A stretch of 64,000 bases of DNA from Mytilus trossulus (Eukaryota > Mollusca > Bivalvia > Mytilida > Mytilidae). The stretch covers positions 16,725,862 through 16,789,861 of the forward strand of contig NC_086379.1 of assembly GCF_036588685.1 (NCBI RefSeq), written 5' to 3'. The position numbers and the translations under genes are program-made. Each line of letters opens with the position of its first letter. Within the stretch, counting starts at the first letter, position 1. The notes under the pieces are model-generated. The model was not told the origin of the DNA, searched no databases, and worked only from the letters and a program-made list of their open reading frames with translations. Of this stretch, positions 1-13,700 are shown piece by piece.

Positions 1-122
1 TAATAAGCTTTAACAATAAAAAAAAAATGGAAAAATAAAGTGTTTTTTCACTAAGGTATGTCGGACAAACAAATTTGCCTGCGACGTCGTCAAGGGCAAC
101 GTTAATAAGAAACTTCATCCAG

Positions 123-194
123 AACGTCATAATATGGTACAACTTAGGCACTTAGTTACCTTTATATACATATGTTGTACCATATTATAACGTT
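123..194. repeat. Imperfect hairpin, 21-nt arms
   Basis: Arms 123-143 and 174-194 pair at 20 of 21 positions around a 30-nt loop (AACGTCATAATATGGTACAA against its complement). Related AACGT/ACGTTCAGGAT motifs follow to about 240, so it may be the edge of a small inverted-repeat element. Function unknown. Confidence 0.6.
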
Positions 195-479
195 TAGGAT
201 TAAGTTCCTACATTGTACAATACTATGACGTTCAGGATTTAATAACGATGTTGCTACTAGACGTTACCCCTGACGAGGTAGCAGGTAAATATATTAGTGA
301 ATATCTGTGAAACAGTGTAACCGGTACAAAACTATATGGAGAATACTTTAGAACAATTTTTGTCTTAAAAGACCAAATGTGATTATTCATATTCGTATAC
401 GTTCCAGATACCGAAAATACACTCCAGTTCCATTTCCCCAATACGTGATCCACCAAATTAGACTTCTTATAAGATTTGT

Positions 480-720
480 ACTAACATAAGCAACAAGAAG
501 GTGCTGCATGTGGTGCTGGATCTGGTTATCCACCATACGTACCATAGATCATCCCAGTTTTTGATGAGGTTCGTGTTGCTAAATCATTAGTTTTCTATGT
601 TGTGATTTTTTTTTACTGTTATTTGTTGTCTTTTTTAGCCATGGAATTGTCATATTTTTTTCGAATATGAGTTTGAATGTCCCTTTTGTATTTTTGTCTC
701 TCTTTTTATATCAAATGACA
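480..720 (+). repeat. Dispersed repeat family R4, copy 1
   Basis: Recognised by the shared run from TTCGTGTTGCT..TTAGTTTTCTATG to GAGTTTGAATGTCCCTTTTG and CTCTTTTTAT. Related copies are at 5757-5950, 9300-9445 and, on the other strand, 17945-18045. Probably the 3' part of a small retroposon; no coding frame. The rest of 1-1456 holds AT-rich sequence in which I see no gene. Confidence 0.55.
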
Positions 721-1456
721 AAAACATACAAATAATTTATAAGTTATTCATTATCAGGTTCCCGTGGAAAGTGTGGGGTCAAACATATAAGAGTATTTTT
801 GTAAGAAAAAAATATACATTTTGAAAAAGAAAACCGATGTTTTTAAGTATCAAATCAGAATTTCAAGAACATAGATCTATAGGTATGATTTGTATCTTCA
901 AGTTGTTCAAAAATTAACATATTAAGTGAAAATGCATTTATTGCTAAACTGATTTTGTTGGATTTCAATGAGTATAGATATATGTCAGTATAGTTAGCTG
1001 TTCCAAAATGATTTCTGTAAAAGATTTGTTTTCTATTATTTGTGAAAAATATATTTATCGGGAACACATCCTGAATTAATTGATATTGTCCCATTTTTAA
1101 AAACTGAAAACCCATAAATATGATTTGAGTTCAGTTTTGTAAACAATAATACTAATAATATACATATCTATAGGGTAATTTGTAGTCGTTTCGCATATGT
1201 TTTTTTTTAATCTATGTAATTATTTGGCCCAGAAGCTTGTAACTTACTTCACATTTTGTTTATTCAATAGATCTTAGATGACATTTTGAACATCAAAAGA
1301 CCAATCCTAGTCTGAACTAAAACGAAACAAAGAATTGTCCATGTACTTATTTCTAATTTTCATTTACTAATAATTGGTGAGAATATTCGTTCAGCAAATG
1401 ATTTTTTATGTTGTTAATTCAATTCGAAATCAATATATACACATGTCTCGTTTCAG

Positions 1457-1728
1457 TTCTTTGTCAAGGAGAAACATTAACTTTGTCGTAGTGTTTGATT
1501 TTGCCAACTTTGGTCGTCGACCGTCAGATAGTAAACGATGTAGTGATACTTGGGGTATTGAGTGGAAGTGTGACAACCACCACAAGACACTTGCAGTTCT
1601 TAATGCTAAATGTCGTGAAGTACAAACATGTATTCTTCAAGTGAGCAAATCGATATTTGGAAATCCATGTTTAGGTAGAACAAAGTACTTGGATGTTAAA
1701 TATCACTGTCAACAAAGAGTTAAGTGTG
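1457..1728 (+). pseudogene. Damaged SUEL (rhamnose-binding) lectin exon of gene A
   Basis: From about position 1488 the translation has the SUEL/Gal_lectin landmarks: ANFGR, then KRC, a WKC region, the KCRE...TC pair, SIFGNPC, KYLDV and YHC. The acceptor TTTCAG and donor G|GTATGT match the intact paralogous exon at 24631-24924. Compared with that exon, about 19 bases are missing between GAGAAACA and GTGTTTGA. The deletion removes the second cysteine (ITCPY in the paralogue). It also shifts the frame, so a phase-1 entry (LCQGET...) runs into a TAG, while the open frame needs a phase-2 entry and lacks the first two cysteines. The exon is 272 nt, not a multiple of three, against 294 nt in the paralogue. 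The best reading is a decayed exon. An assembly error or a different upstream exon is possible. Confidence 0.72.
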
Positions 1729-4700
1729 GTATGTAAAGATTTCATTTGTCTGTTGCCTTTACGAAAACGACAACTTCATTCTTTTGTTGTTGTTTGTGTT
1801 TGTTTTTTTAAATACACTACATTTGTAAATTGTTTCAATGATCTCTATTTAATCAGAATTTTACAAGACTGACTTAGTATGTATGTTCCATACCATGTGA
1901 GTATTTAGACCGTACGCGTTCTGTTCGGACCGTATTTGTGTATACTTGTACAGTTCAACCATGCGAGTAAGGTCTAAGACGAACTGGAATCTATATGTAT
2001 TCGAACCATATGAATTAATTTAAGACAAATATTTATTCAAATCTATTATTGAGACGAAAAAAATAACATTAAAATATGAAAGCGAAATAGTGAAAATTAA
2101 ATCATTTGAAATTAATTATTTATTTACTTATCTATATGAATCGTATTGGGGTACTCTCACCCAGGGTGGCACTTTCTACCACAATTAAGGTCAGATGTTT
2201 TGCATATAAGTGTTTTTGTTCATGCATGTTTATTTGCCTACAAGAGAAAGAGAAAGGAAAGCATGTTTGTTTTGCAGCAACCTTTGCAATGAAAATCCTT
2301 CTGTTTTCTAATTTGCAGTTTCAATTTTGCGTGACAGAAGTTCTATATCATCATGATCATATATCATAACAAGAGTTTAAACGCCAAATGCATATGATAA
2401 TTAAAACAAACTTGCATCCTTCAACTTTAAACAATAATCCGCAAAGATCCAATCATCAACAGGTATTCTTAGAGTAACAGAACTATATTTTTTCATACTT
2501 TGCATAAGGCACGTTTTTAGTATATTTTCTCATTGTATTTTCAAACTTTAAATTTTTTTGACTTTTTTAAATTTCTGTATAGTCTTTGACGGTTTTATAG
2601 TAAAGTTCCTGAATATTCAAAACAATGTTCTTCCAATATTATGATTGCTATCGATAACATCAATTTCAGTGAGATTGATTAAATTTCATATACAGTGACA
2701 CCTGGGTAAACCGAACCCTGATAAAACCGAATTTCAGTTTAAGCCGAACAATTTTCAAAGTCCTACAAAATTTCCCTATCAATTTAGTAAACTTTAATCT
2801 AACCTGAAAGACCGAACCCTGTCAACACCGAATTCCGAACACTTTTTGAAGTAGATATAGGAAGATGTGGTGTGAGTGCCAATGAGACAACTCTCCATCC
2901 AAATAACAATTTAAAAAGTAAACCATTATAGGTTAAAGTACGGCCTTCAACACGGAGCCTTGGCTCACACCGAACAACAAGCTATAAAAGGCCCCAAAAT
3001 ACTAGACGTGTAAAACCATTCAAACGGGAAAACCAACGGTCTAATCTAAATAAACAAAACGAGAAACGAGAAACACGTATATATTACATAAACAAACGAC
3101 AACTACTGTACATCAGATTCCTGACAGGTGCAAACATTTGCAGCGGGATTAAACGTTTTAATGGATCCAAACCTTCTCTCTTTTTCTGAAACAATAGCAT
3201 AGCATCACAACATAGAAAAACATACGATAAAATATCAATTGGCAGACTAAACTCAATCAAAAAACGTATGATTACACAATGAACGAATAAATTTGATCTG
3301 CGATATCTGAATACAAATGCACTGTTAATTAAATATTAGAGACAAACATTCATGTTCAAAAAGCTAACAAACAAATTCAAACACAGGACATCACTGATAA
3401 ATATTTAACCAATCAATGTTCACTTTAGAAAAAAACCGGTTGTTTTATAATCTTGAAGTTTATACAAATGTTGTAAGAATAAGTGAAAAATTGAAGATAT
3501 TACAAATAATCAAAGCTGGTGTACAGACAAGATCCATATAAATAAAAAATAACAAAAAAGCATTATAAACAGGATCAACCGGTCGAATTAACAAGCAAAT
3601 ACGATTTGAGAGTACTCGCAGTTACTGACAGCTAGTTAAAAGCCAAAACCAATTAATAATAAAAAAATCATGCATCAGAGACTAAAATCGACTAAAACAC
3701 ATCACAGGGATTTAGTAGGCTCCTTAGTAAGTATGTATCTAAAAATTACCTGTCAAAATCGATCGATAGCAATCAAACCAAAAAAGTATTTTTAATTATT
3801 TGCATGATTAAATTAAACAAACACAGGATGACATAGTATCCCCGAGGGTATTTGAGGTTTAATGAACTGGTGAGTTGTTATTACAAACTAATTAGCATGT
3901 TTATGTCTTTTTATCATATGTTTAGTAGTAAATACAGTAGTTTTGCATATGTGATAAATGCCCTGCTGTTTAATCCATATCTCGCAACTTTGATGCGCAC
4001 CCTTTATCGCATACCCTTTATCCCACCCCTACCCTTTATCGCATACCCTTTGTCACATCCCTACCCTTTATCACACCCCTACTTTTATTTTTTGTTGTTT
4101 TTTTTTGTTTATACATAAAGTCAGTTTTATTTTTTTTTGCTCAAGAAAATTTTCCTCAAAATAGGTCAATTTTTTGAATGACGTCATTGTTTGGTATGTG
4201 ACGTCACTAACGTCAAATTTTCATATTTTTGGCACACTAAATGCAACTATAAAAAGTACAAAACACACAAATAAACACAATAATAAACAAAATATTTTTT
4301 TAAACAACAGCAGGCAAATTGTAAGTTGCTTCGGATAATTGGTAATTGAGCAGTTCTTTTAAGGCCTTTCAAACAAGACAAAAGTAGAACTGAAGGTAAC
4401 CCAGTGCTATGGACCAGAAAACAGTTCATATAACATAATACTCTTCTGTTGAAATATATGATAAAGCGTATAATACATGGCAAAATCCGTATCACATGCA
4501 GTATCACCCTCGACCAATATCATCCCTCGGGCCTAAAGGCCCTTGGGCTGATATTGGTGTCTCGGGATGATACGACATATGATTCGGATTTTCCCATGTT
4601 TTATTCTCTATGTATTCCGTGATCAACTGATTTGTTTGTAAATAAACGTTAAACTGGTCACCTGCCGTATCGCCGAAAAGGACAAGATTGGAACTTTTCC

Positions 4701-7700
4701 TTAGATCAATTAAATGCTCATTATTCAAATATTTACGGTCATAAATTTGTAACTGTTTTCAACCAGTTAATAAACTGTAGTTTTAAAGCGTTTCACTGGT
4801 TTAAGAAGTCGTGCAAGACTTTCGAATTATATTTACGGGATGCTGGATTTCCTTTAGAGGCCCTATATATATGATTTAGATGCTCCTCCTCCGTTATCTA
4901 TTTGTCAACGATAAAGTCCGACAATAAAGTGGATCACTAATATTGTTCCGCGCGCGATCTTGTGGCAAAGTATCGATCAGCGGGTGACCATTCCGAGAAC
5001 TCGTGTTTACAGTTTATTGAAAATGACGATATCGATTCAACATGTTCAACAACGGAATCGTCTTTAAACAATGACTGAAAATCTGAATTGGTTACTGAAT
5101 TAACGGATTAGAAAATAATTATAAAAAGCAAAATCGCTCCACGTCGGACATCATTGAACGATTTATAATTTACACAACGAGGATTGTGATTGACGGAGTT
5201 GCATTTGATATATATAAAAAGGAAAAAATACGTCTATCTTCATCTACCTAGATTTATACTTAAATCTAACTCATCATAAAAATGAATTGTTGTCTGTCGT
5301 GTCACCTATCATGCGTTGTCAGTAAGTGCCAAAATTTTTTTGGTGTCGTCTTCCGTTTACCTCTTCAATCCGAACACCTGTGAAAACCGAACAAAACGCA
5401 AAGTCACGTAGATGTTCGATTTGGACAGGTTTCACTGTATTACTGACATGCTAAACACAGGAGCTTAACAGATTCAATAGTTGCGACTTTAGTTTAATAG
5501 TTTAAATATTGAGTTTTATTTTGTTTACAATTGGACTTTTCTTCTTTTTTTTTTTTTACTAATTCGAGATTTCAATTTTATTGATCTGTAATATACATTT
5601 GTATCTAATAAACTTGACCAACTTCTTCAAAGATGATAGACCGCACAGTACGCGTACAGTCCGACCGTGTGCGTATTTTGAAAAGTCCAGACCGTACACG
5701 TATGCTCTAAATTCTCATATGGTTAGAAACATATATAACAGGATATGCTCACCCATCCGGTGCACCTGAGATCATCCTCAGTTTTGGTCGGATTTCGTGT
5801 TGCTTAGTCTTTAGTTTTCTATGATGTGTCTTATGTTCTTATAAGGGTATTTTTGTCTTTTTCTTTTTTTAGTAATGGCGTTGTCAGTTTATTTTACATC
5901 TATGAGTTTGACTGTCTCTTTGGTATCGTGTGCCCCTCCTTTTATATGACAATATTATTTTAATGAAATATTCTCCTCAAAGGCGACGTTTCTCTTTTCT
6001 CTTACCAATATTACGAGAAGGATGAAATAGCAATAGAAAAAAAACCATTCGGTTTTCTTAATTATCTTTTCTAACATAAATAAATATATTAAGTAAAATT
6101 CAAATAAAATCCGATCAAGATCTAATATACAAAAAAAACTAAAATGTGCATATTACATAATGTATTAAAATCGATCATAATCAGCTTTCTAATATTCGGC
6201 TTAGAGTGATCATGAAGAAGTAGAATCCAGAAAAAAACGCTTCGAACACAAGAAATTTTTAAAGTGCTGTTTTCTGTTTTACCTAACGATTTTACTCATC
6301 ATGGAAGATATTCATGAATAATTTAATTTTGCTTTAAATGCTTCTTTTGATAGGCTGATGTTGTTATGTTTATCAGCTTATAGACAAAATTTTCTCATGT
6401 GACCCTGACGTCATCAACGTTTTATCATGGTTAACTCCGGTTGAAAATGGAAATTAGAATTAAATTATAAGAAATGACGGTATTTTTTTTATGTCTATTC
6501 GAAATAACATAAAAATGTGGTGCACACTTCAAAATAACCGGCTTCGCAAGTTATTCAGTCTGCACCACATTTTTTAATTTATTTCTTCAGAGGCAGAAAA
6601 AATATTACGGTCATTACCTAATTGACATTTATAGTGCATATAGCAACATAAACGTTGTAATTGGAAATTTACGTTAGGAACGCACTACACAACAAGGTAA
6701 GTGACGTCAAAATAAAGTGTACTGCATTTTTTATTATTAAAACGTTTCTGTAAATTTAAAAATTACAAATAATCATCTGTTTAAATTCGGTTAATCGTTT
6801 TGCCTTCGAATTTTGTTTTGTCAGTAGTCTTGGGTTTCCAGCCCCCTCAGCTCACTGATATAATGGATGGACACAGTTGAATATCAACTGTATTTTTCAA
6901 GTGGTATCTGTTTCGTTTGATGGTTGTTGTTTTTTTGTTTTCGAAGTGACATTCCGGTTTGTCAATGTAATTTAAATCACAACCAATGATCGTTATCATT
7001 TACCAGATTTTGAGAAAGTCACTTAAAATCCAACTTTATCTTGATTTTGGCCTTGTTTAAAATATAAATTGGATACCTCAGATAGGTTTTTACAAATTCA
7101 AACACTTTACAGAAGGGTAGTTGTTACCACTCAGCAACAGACCATAAGTTTTAAGATATTTATGTATAGTGGATTGGGAAACACGTTTTGCAACTTATGT
7201 AAATCCACTATGCTGGTGCGAGTGCTGCCTTGTAGTGGCATTAACCTCTCTTTTTCGAAATCTACAAGGGTGTCTTTATCGTGCAAGAGATATGGCTCCT
7301 TTTTAACACGGGTCAGCCATTTATCGTCCCCTTCCGACGGACTATCATCGTTTCCTCAAGACCTTACTCGCAAATGGTGTCAAGGGAGAGCAGAATATTC
7401 AACCATTGGTTAGCATTAATGTTTTTTTTTAAATATCGAAAGTCGCTTATTTTGAAATTTTATTTCATTATCAATTGATCTTCAAATTCTTGAGATTTAA
7501 CGTGGTATATTTGTATAAATACAAATTGAGGTTTTGTTGTTTCTGGACTAAAAAGCTGGAAATTTATGTTAATACCTTTCGTCTTTGTTGCTTTAAATAT
7601 ATCAATGTGTTCTCATTCGTTGTCTTTTTTTTTTTGGGGGGGGGGGGAATTTCAGACATTCAATATGGCAGCAAGCCAGGGGTAGAAAAGTAGCCAATAA

Positions 7701-10700
7701 ACAAAACATCTTCCTATATCTATATAGAATTGAGAATGGAAATGGGGAATTTGTCAAAGAGGCAACAACCCGACCAAAGAAAACAACAAGAGCAGAAGGT
7801 CACCATTCATCAAGATTCATAAGGATTAAACAATTTTTCTTGATGTCATTAATGTGATTAAAAAGTCGCTGAATCAAAATAAATACGTTAGAGTCAAAGT
7901 TTGTTAATTTATCAACACTGTGTACACACCAATAACGTGTGACAAAAGTGTTTAATCCTATGGTATAAGACTCAACAATAAGAAAACAAAAAGAAAGTAC
8001 GTGTGTGTGTGTATGTTTATGGACACATGAAAATTACAACGTGTTGTTTTAATTAATTTTTTACAACACTTGGTCGCTACATGTTCTAATAGACTATCAG
8101 TCCTCGAGGGTATCAACTACTCAGTAGTCAGTACTTCAGTACTAACATGACTAATAACAAACCTTTCTAAAATTGACGGTTACCAAATTTTCACCCTTGG
8201 CGGATTGAGATAAAATTTCGGAGACAAAGGGTAAGGATTTTTATTGGTTGCAGCCGAAGTGCCCTCAACATGATCACGTGTAAATGTGGAAAGTGTTTGT
8301 AAACAATTGCCACGTGTTTATTGTGCAACAAGTCTTTACATCCCTAAATATACGACTTTATTTAGTGACAACTTGATAGTTTTTAATCAACTAATAGAAG
8401 TTCCTGTGTATGTTTCATGCACAAATGTATGAATGTTGACGTATATTTTCGTTTCCGGCTTTACCAAGTGTGTAGAATCTAGACACTACCGTGTTTTTAC
8501 CCCCAAATTAAAGAGTTCAAGTGCTACCATTGGTCAAGAATAATGTATTCGGAATAAATCTTCCGGCAGATGGCGCAACATTGTTTTCACAAATGTTGGC
8601 TCAATCCGCTAAAGGTGAAGAGAGCGGGAGTGGATCGTTACCCTTGGCTAGCGAAGATGATTAAAGCTTATAATGTCAATTTTGGTCATAAAGTTCTTCA
8701 CCTGATTCGGTTCTCATACATCATTGGCTTTCAAATATTCGTCTTTGAGTAACCACAATAAAGGAAAATAACGACATGTATGTAGATCATAACATTAATT
8801 TGGTAAAAAGGAAATTTCGATTTATCATTGGTTTCCTTTCCATATCAAGAGTACGAAACAAGTTGTCATCTTAAACTCCAAATGTAAACTTCGAATTATG
8901 GTGTTAGGGTATTTTACAAATTGTCCAGAAATATTTTCTTCATTGTAAAGTCCATCCTAAACAAAATGCTAGTTAGTATTGTAACAAGACCATTTAAACC
9001 CCTTTTGTTAGATTAAAGGTGAATCACTAGCATTGATATCAAATGTTACAAATCAGGAAAAAATACTGTGTATATCTTTAATATTTTTCAGAGCCAACTG
9101 CCTTCATCAAAGAGCAACTTAATAGTGATCATCAAATTACAAAGTCACACGTGATCAATGTTACCCAGACTCCAAGTATGTATTACGAACACCATGAGAG
9201 ATCAACGTCGCAAGAATTTGAAGCTGAACAAATCAGATGTATGGAAAACTGGTTTTGTAACGTTTTTCCTGTTGTTTAAGGAATTCCTTAGGTTCGAGCT
9301 GCTCAGGCTTTGGTTTTCTCCTCTTTGTTTAGTATTATGATGTTTGTCTTTTGTTCGGTTTTAGTGTGTTTTATTGCATTGATAGTTTTGTTGTCGACAA
9401 ATGAGTTTGAATTTTCCTTTGGTATTTTTTTTCTTCTCTTTTTATGGCATACTTTCCAGATACAGAGGAGTTAATGCCGTCGCTTTTGAAACGTCAAAAC
9501 GTGTTATATTGGGAATATTTTTGCTTTAGATTACAAACGCGCACATGGACCCCTGTTTAAAAATAAAATTGGGATTATTTTTTCAGGAAGAGAATTTGTA
9601 CCAATTCTTAAATATGCAGCACTTTTTTTTTATAATGTGTCCTCCAAAAAAGTAAAATTTCGATTTAATGTATTATTTCAATTATTACACAAAATTATAG
9701 CATAATTAGGAAGGAAAAAAGATATGTCAAGAATTATCTCAACTAATCAGCTCCAGCAGTTACCTACCCCCTTTCTTGTCGCAAAGTACAAAATGATATT
9801 GTGTTCAAAAACGGTCACTACCAAAACGAACTGTTTGGATTGAAACATGTAAAACTAATCAGAGCATCTACAATCATTTCAAATACAAATACATAATCAT
9901 AGATAAGATAGCATATATGAAAAATGCATAATAATTTGGATGAAATATTATTATACATGCCAGTTTTTGCTTATTATTTGTTTTTGTTTTTTTGTGCAAC
10001 CATTTTTTTATCTTTTAATATTCAACATTTTAGTATCAACGGTCAACATATATGCGAAATTACATTTTAATTTGTTTTGAAATTTGATCTAACATTTTTT
10101 TCAAGACACAAATACAGTCTCAAGCTTCCCGACCGAAAAAACACCACGATCAACACAAAAGACAGAACAAGGTATACAGCAAGGTGAAGACCGCAATCAT
10201 GAAGATATACTTATTTGAAGATAATACAATTGAAAATAAATTGATAACCAGCACATTGACAAGTTTTTAAGTTTAACCAAATTTAGACAGCTCACCTTCT
10301 TAGAGGTTATTTACATACAATTAACTGAATGGTAATGCAAGGCTTACCTGTTCGGGTCCAGAATATTTGTCCATTTTTGAAATTCGACTCTTTATAAGAT
10401 CTGTATGGGATTTTTATGTGTGATAGTCGAAATGTAATGTCCTTATTTAACATTGGAGAATAAAAAATATATGTAGATATACTTTGACTATATTCAAAGG
10501 TTTTACTGGAAAATGATTTCCAGTTGTTGCAGGAGAAAAAAATCCCACTATCATTACACTTTGATACTGATTTTGAAAAAAAGTCACCACCGAAACGAAT
10601 CATTTGAATTGAAAATAAATGGAAGCTCATCAGAGCATTTGCAAACATTACAGAAAGACAATTATAGGGAGATATCATAAAGGAAAATTGCATAATGATA

Positions 10701-13700
10701 TGGCTGAAAATATCGTATGCATTACAGTTTCTTTTTCACAAAACTTTGTGCATGCATATTTTATATCTTTTTTTATTCATCATTTTAGTATCTACGGTCA
10801 AAATATATGCGATATTGCTTTTTATATGTTTCAAAATGTGACCATACAACTTTTTTAAGACAAAAATACAGTCACCAGCTTCCTGACTGTTCAAGCTCCA
10901 CGATCTACGCAAGAGACAGAACAAGGAATGCGACATGGTGAAGACGGCAACCATGGAGGTATAGTTATTTAAAGATAAACCCGTTTAAACTATAACCAGC
11001 ATATTGACAAGTTTAATATCAACCTAACTTAAGACAAACCGACTATGTTTTCATTCATTTTTGAAATTGGACTTTCTAAAAGGTCCGTATGCAACTTTTA
11101 CGAGTGGAAGTGGAAATGTAATTTTAAATTTTGTTTGTTGTGAATGAAAGAATCAAGTAATTATAACAGAACAATAGGATGATTTAAGAGTTTATTAAAC
11201 AATTGTAAGATATATATCAGACCATAATTATCAACAAAAAAATCTTGGAAAATAATTGCTTCATAATACAATAAGGCAATACGCTAGATGCGAATATCGT
11301 CTACTTCATATTCATCAGTGAATATAAGAACTTGAGTACCTTTGATAATTATTTACTCTACTTGGTCGATGCAACTGCTGGTGGATGTTTCGTTCTCGAT
11401 GGTTTCACCCGCATAGTAGTTAGCACTTTGGTGTTGACATGAATATCAATTATATGGTTATTTTAATGAATTTCCAGTTTGCAAAAGTAAGAATTATTTG
11501 AAATACTGAGGATGTTCTTATCCCAGTCATTATCAAGTTTACCTGTGTTCAAAAATTATTAAAAGGTTGCAAACTTTTAAACTTTACTTACAAAGAAATG
11601 ACCTTAAAAAATCGCGACATAACATATGCGACTTTGGCATTGAATTAAAGTGTTGCCATATTAATACGTGTAGTTGTTTCCATTACTTTAGTATTTTGAA
11701 CCTTGGATAAACTCTAATGAAATATATTGAAAAAAATGAAGCTTAGAGCATTTGCAAACATTAGAAAAACACAATTATAAGGAAGATATCATATATGAAG
11801 ATATCATATATGAAAAAAGGCTGAAAATATCATATGCATAACAGTTTTTAATTATCATTTCTTTTTTCATAATATTTTGTTCATGCATAATTATATCTTT
11901 AATATATTTCTCATTTAAGTACAAACTGTCAAAATATATGCGATACTTCTTTTTTATATGTGTTAAAATTTGATCTAACATTTTTTCAAGACAAAAATAC
12001 TGTCACAAGCTTCCTGACTAAAAAAGCACCACAATCTACACAAGAAACAAAACTCGATTTGCAACTTGATGAAGACAGAAATCTTGAAGATAAAGATATG
12101 AAAAGTAAAAATTTTCGGATGGACTTTGTAAGATGTAACACTACCAAATCGTGCCCAGTCAAAAAAGATCATACTGGAAATTAGTACATACTTAAGAAAA
12201 ATAGTTCATATGCACAGGTGTAAATATTAAACTATCTAGAATATATTTTAATGATTAAGGTATCAAAATAATATGTGAAGGACTAGTGATCTTCATAAAT
12301 ACATATTGACAGTTTATTTTACATGACTAAGGCCGTGTTCAAATTGACCTAAACTCGGTGTTGTGTTAGTGTAACTGACACATAAACTAAACATAATTAC
12401 GTTCCCATTGATAAAACTCAATGTTAACATGTAGTTTAAATCATGTTTTGTCTACAGGCAGTCGATAGTCGATGTAGGCCTTGTGTAGGTTCAGTGTACA
12501 CAAAACTAGACATTCCAAACTGTAATTTTTCCATTTATATGTAAAAAAAGAAACGATTTTTATATAAGATTGATACTTATAACACTTATTTATTAAGTTC
12601 TTTACAGAAATATTTGTCTAAACTCGATATATGTATTTGTTATAAAAACACTTTACGTAGCCTTATTAACCATTTATCAAAACTCATCTATCATCATTGC
12701 CGAACACATAATTCCTTAGAAAACGTCATTCCGAATCAACTGGACGTACACACTGACAGAAATATTTGCCACTGGTCTTCACTTCACTCATAAATGCATT
12801 ACTGAAAAAGGGTGAGGTTAATTGTTTGTTGTCAAATGGTCGTTCCCTTACTGCTAGAAAAGTTGTTCGAAAATTTGAGTTCGGTTCTACGTAATGAAAA
12901 TTTAAATGACATATAGTTTACAAGTGTGAACACATCTTATGTACAGGTAACTAAACAAGGTGTATAGATGTGGACAAATCTTATGTGAGACTAGTGTAGA
13001 TAACATTAAACCAAATGTAAACATGTTTACTGTACACGGCGTTTGGTGTGAACACGGCCTAATTGATGTTTGAATGAGATTTTAAAGTTGAGTGCATATA
13101 TTACCTGTTTCCCATACATGCGGTTCGTGATTTGGTTTATACACAGTTCCATTAACAAGTACTGTACAAGTATATATAAATAACACAAAATGATGAAATT
13201 CGAGATGATTTGTATCAACTCAATAAGTGTTATCAAAAACATGAGTACCATATCAAACATTTTTCAAGAACAAGTTGAAATTTCACGCCTTAAATCAACT
13301 TAGTAGAACCTGTTTAATGTAATTATTGATAATGTGCAAAATTTTAATTGAAATCTATGTTGGTGTTACTCACCATTAGACATTAAAAGAATATAATCAA
13401 GTTATCAAGCAATTGTAACAGAAAATAAAAAAAAATGCTGATTTAACAGTTAACTAGTTATTGTAAAATACATATCAGCACACACGTTAATGCTTTACAT
13501 AACTTTTATACATTCAAAATATATCCTTATAAAAACTGCTAGTCTCATCATTGAATACGCTGAATGTGTATTTCGTCTACTTTATATTCATCAGTGACGT
13601 TTGACTACAAAATAAATGGAAGCCAAATCAAATACAAATTGAACTGCGCCTCATGTATTAAGCTAAAAATTCCAAAACTTTGGGACACATACAGCTAAAG

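Larger units (their letters stand above)
2693..5437. mobile_element. pogo/Tigger-like DNA transposon, non-autonomous, TA target site
   Basis: The left end reads CAGTGACACCTGGGTAAACC and the right end, on the other strand, CAGTGAAACCTGTCCAAATC; both continue to CGAAC. Both are flanked by TA (2691-2692 and 5438-5439), the Tc1/mariner-superfamily target. Further CCGAAC-containing subterminal repeats lie inside both ends. No transposase frame is visible in the 2.7 kb. A younger dispersed repeat (2866-3180) is nested near the left end and a minisatellite lies at 3998-4085. It sits in an intron of gene A. Confidence 0.65.
9800..12200 (+). repeat. Local triplication of a stalk exon with its intron flank
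   Basis: Each unit has a weak TATGCAT(A/T)A...CAGTTT stretch, then TCATTTTAGTATC.ACGGTCAA and ATATATGCGA, then the acceptor TTTTTTCAAG and the stalk exon, followed by CTTGATGAAGAC or similar. The exon starts are 10106, 10860 and 11991. The units are diverged and unequal in length (about 0.75 and 1.1 kb). A similar flank precedes the single exon at 27429 in gene B. Confidence 0.6.

Noticed and set aside
4178-4215. TGACGTCA-type sites resembling CRE elements.
   Set aside because: They lie within a transposon and far from any start; TGACGTCA also recurs inside the fold-back element copies.
7069-7413. A 114-residue open frame.
   Set aside because: No domain, no splice context with matching phase, and composition like the surrounding non-coding DNA.
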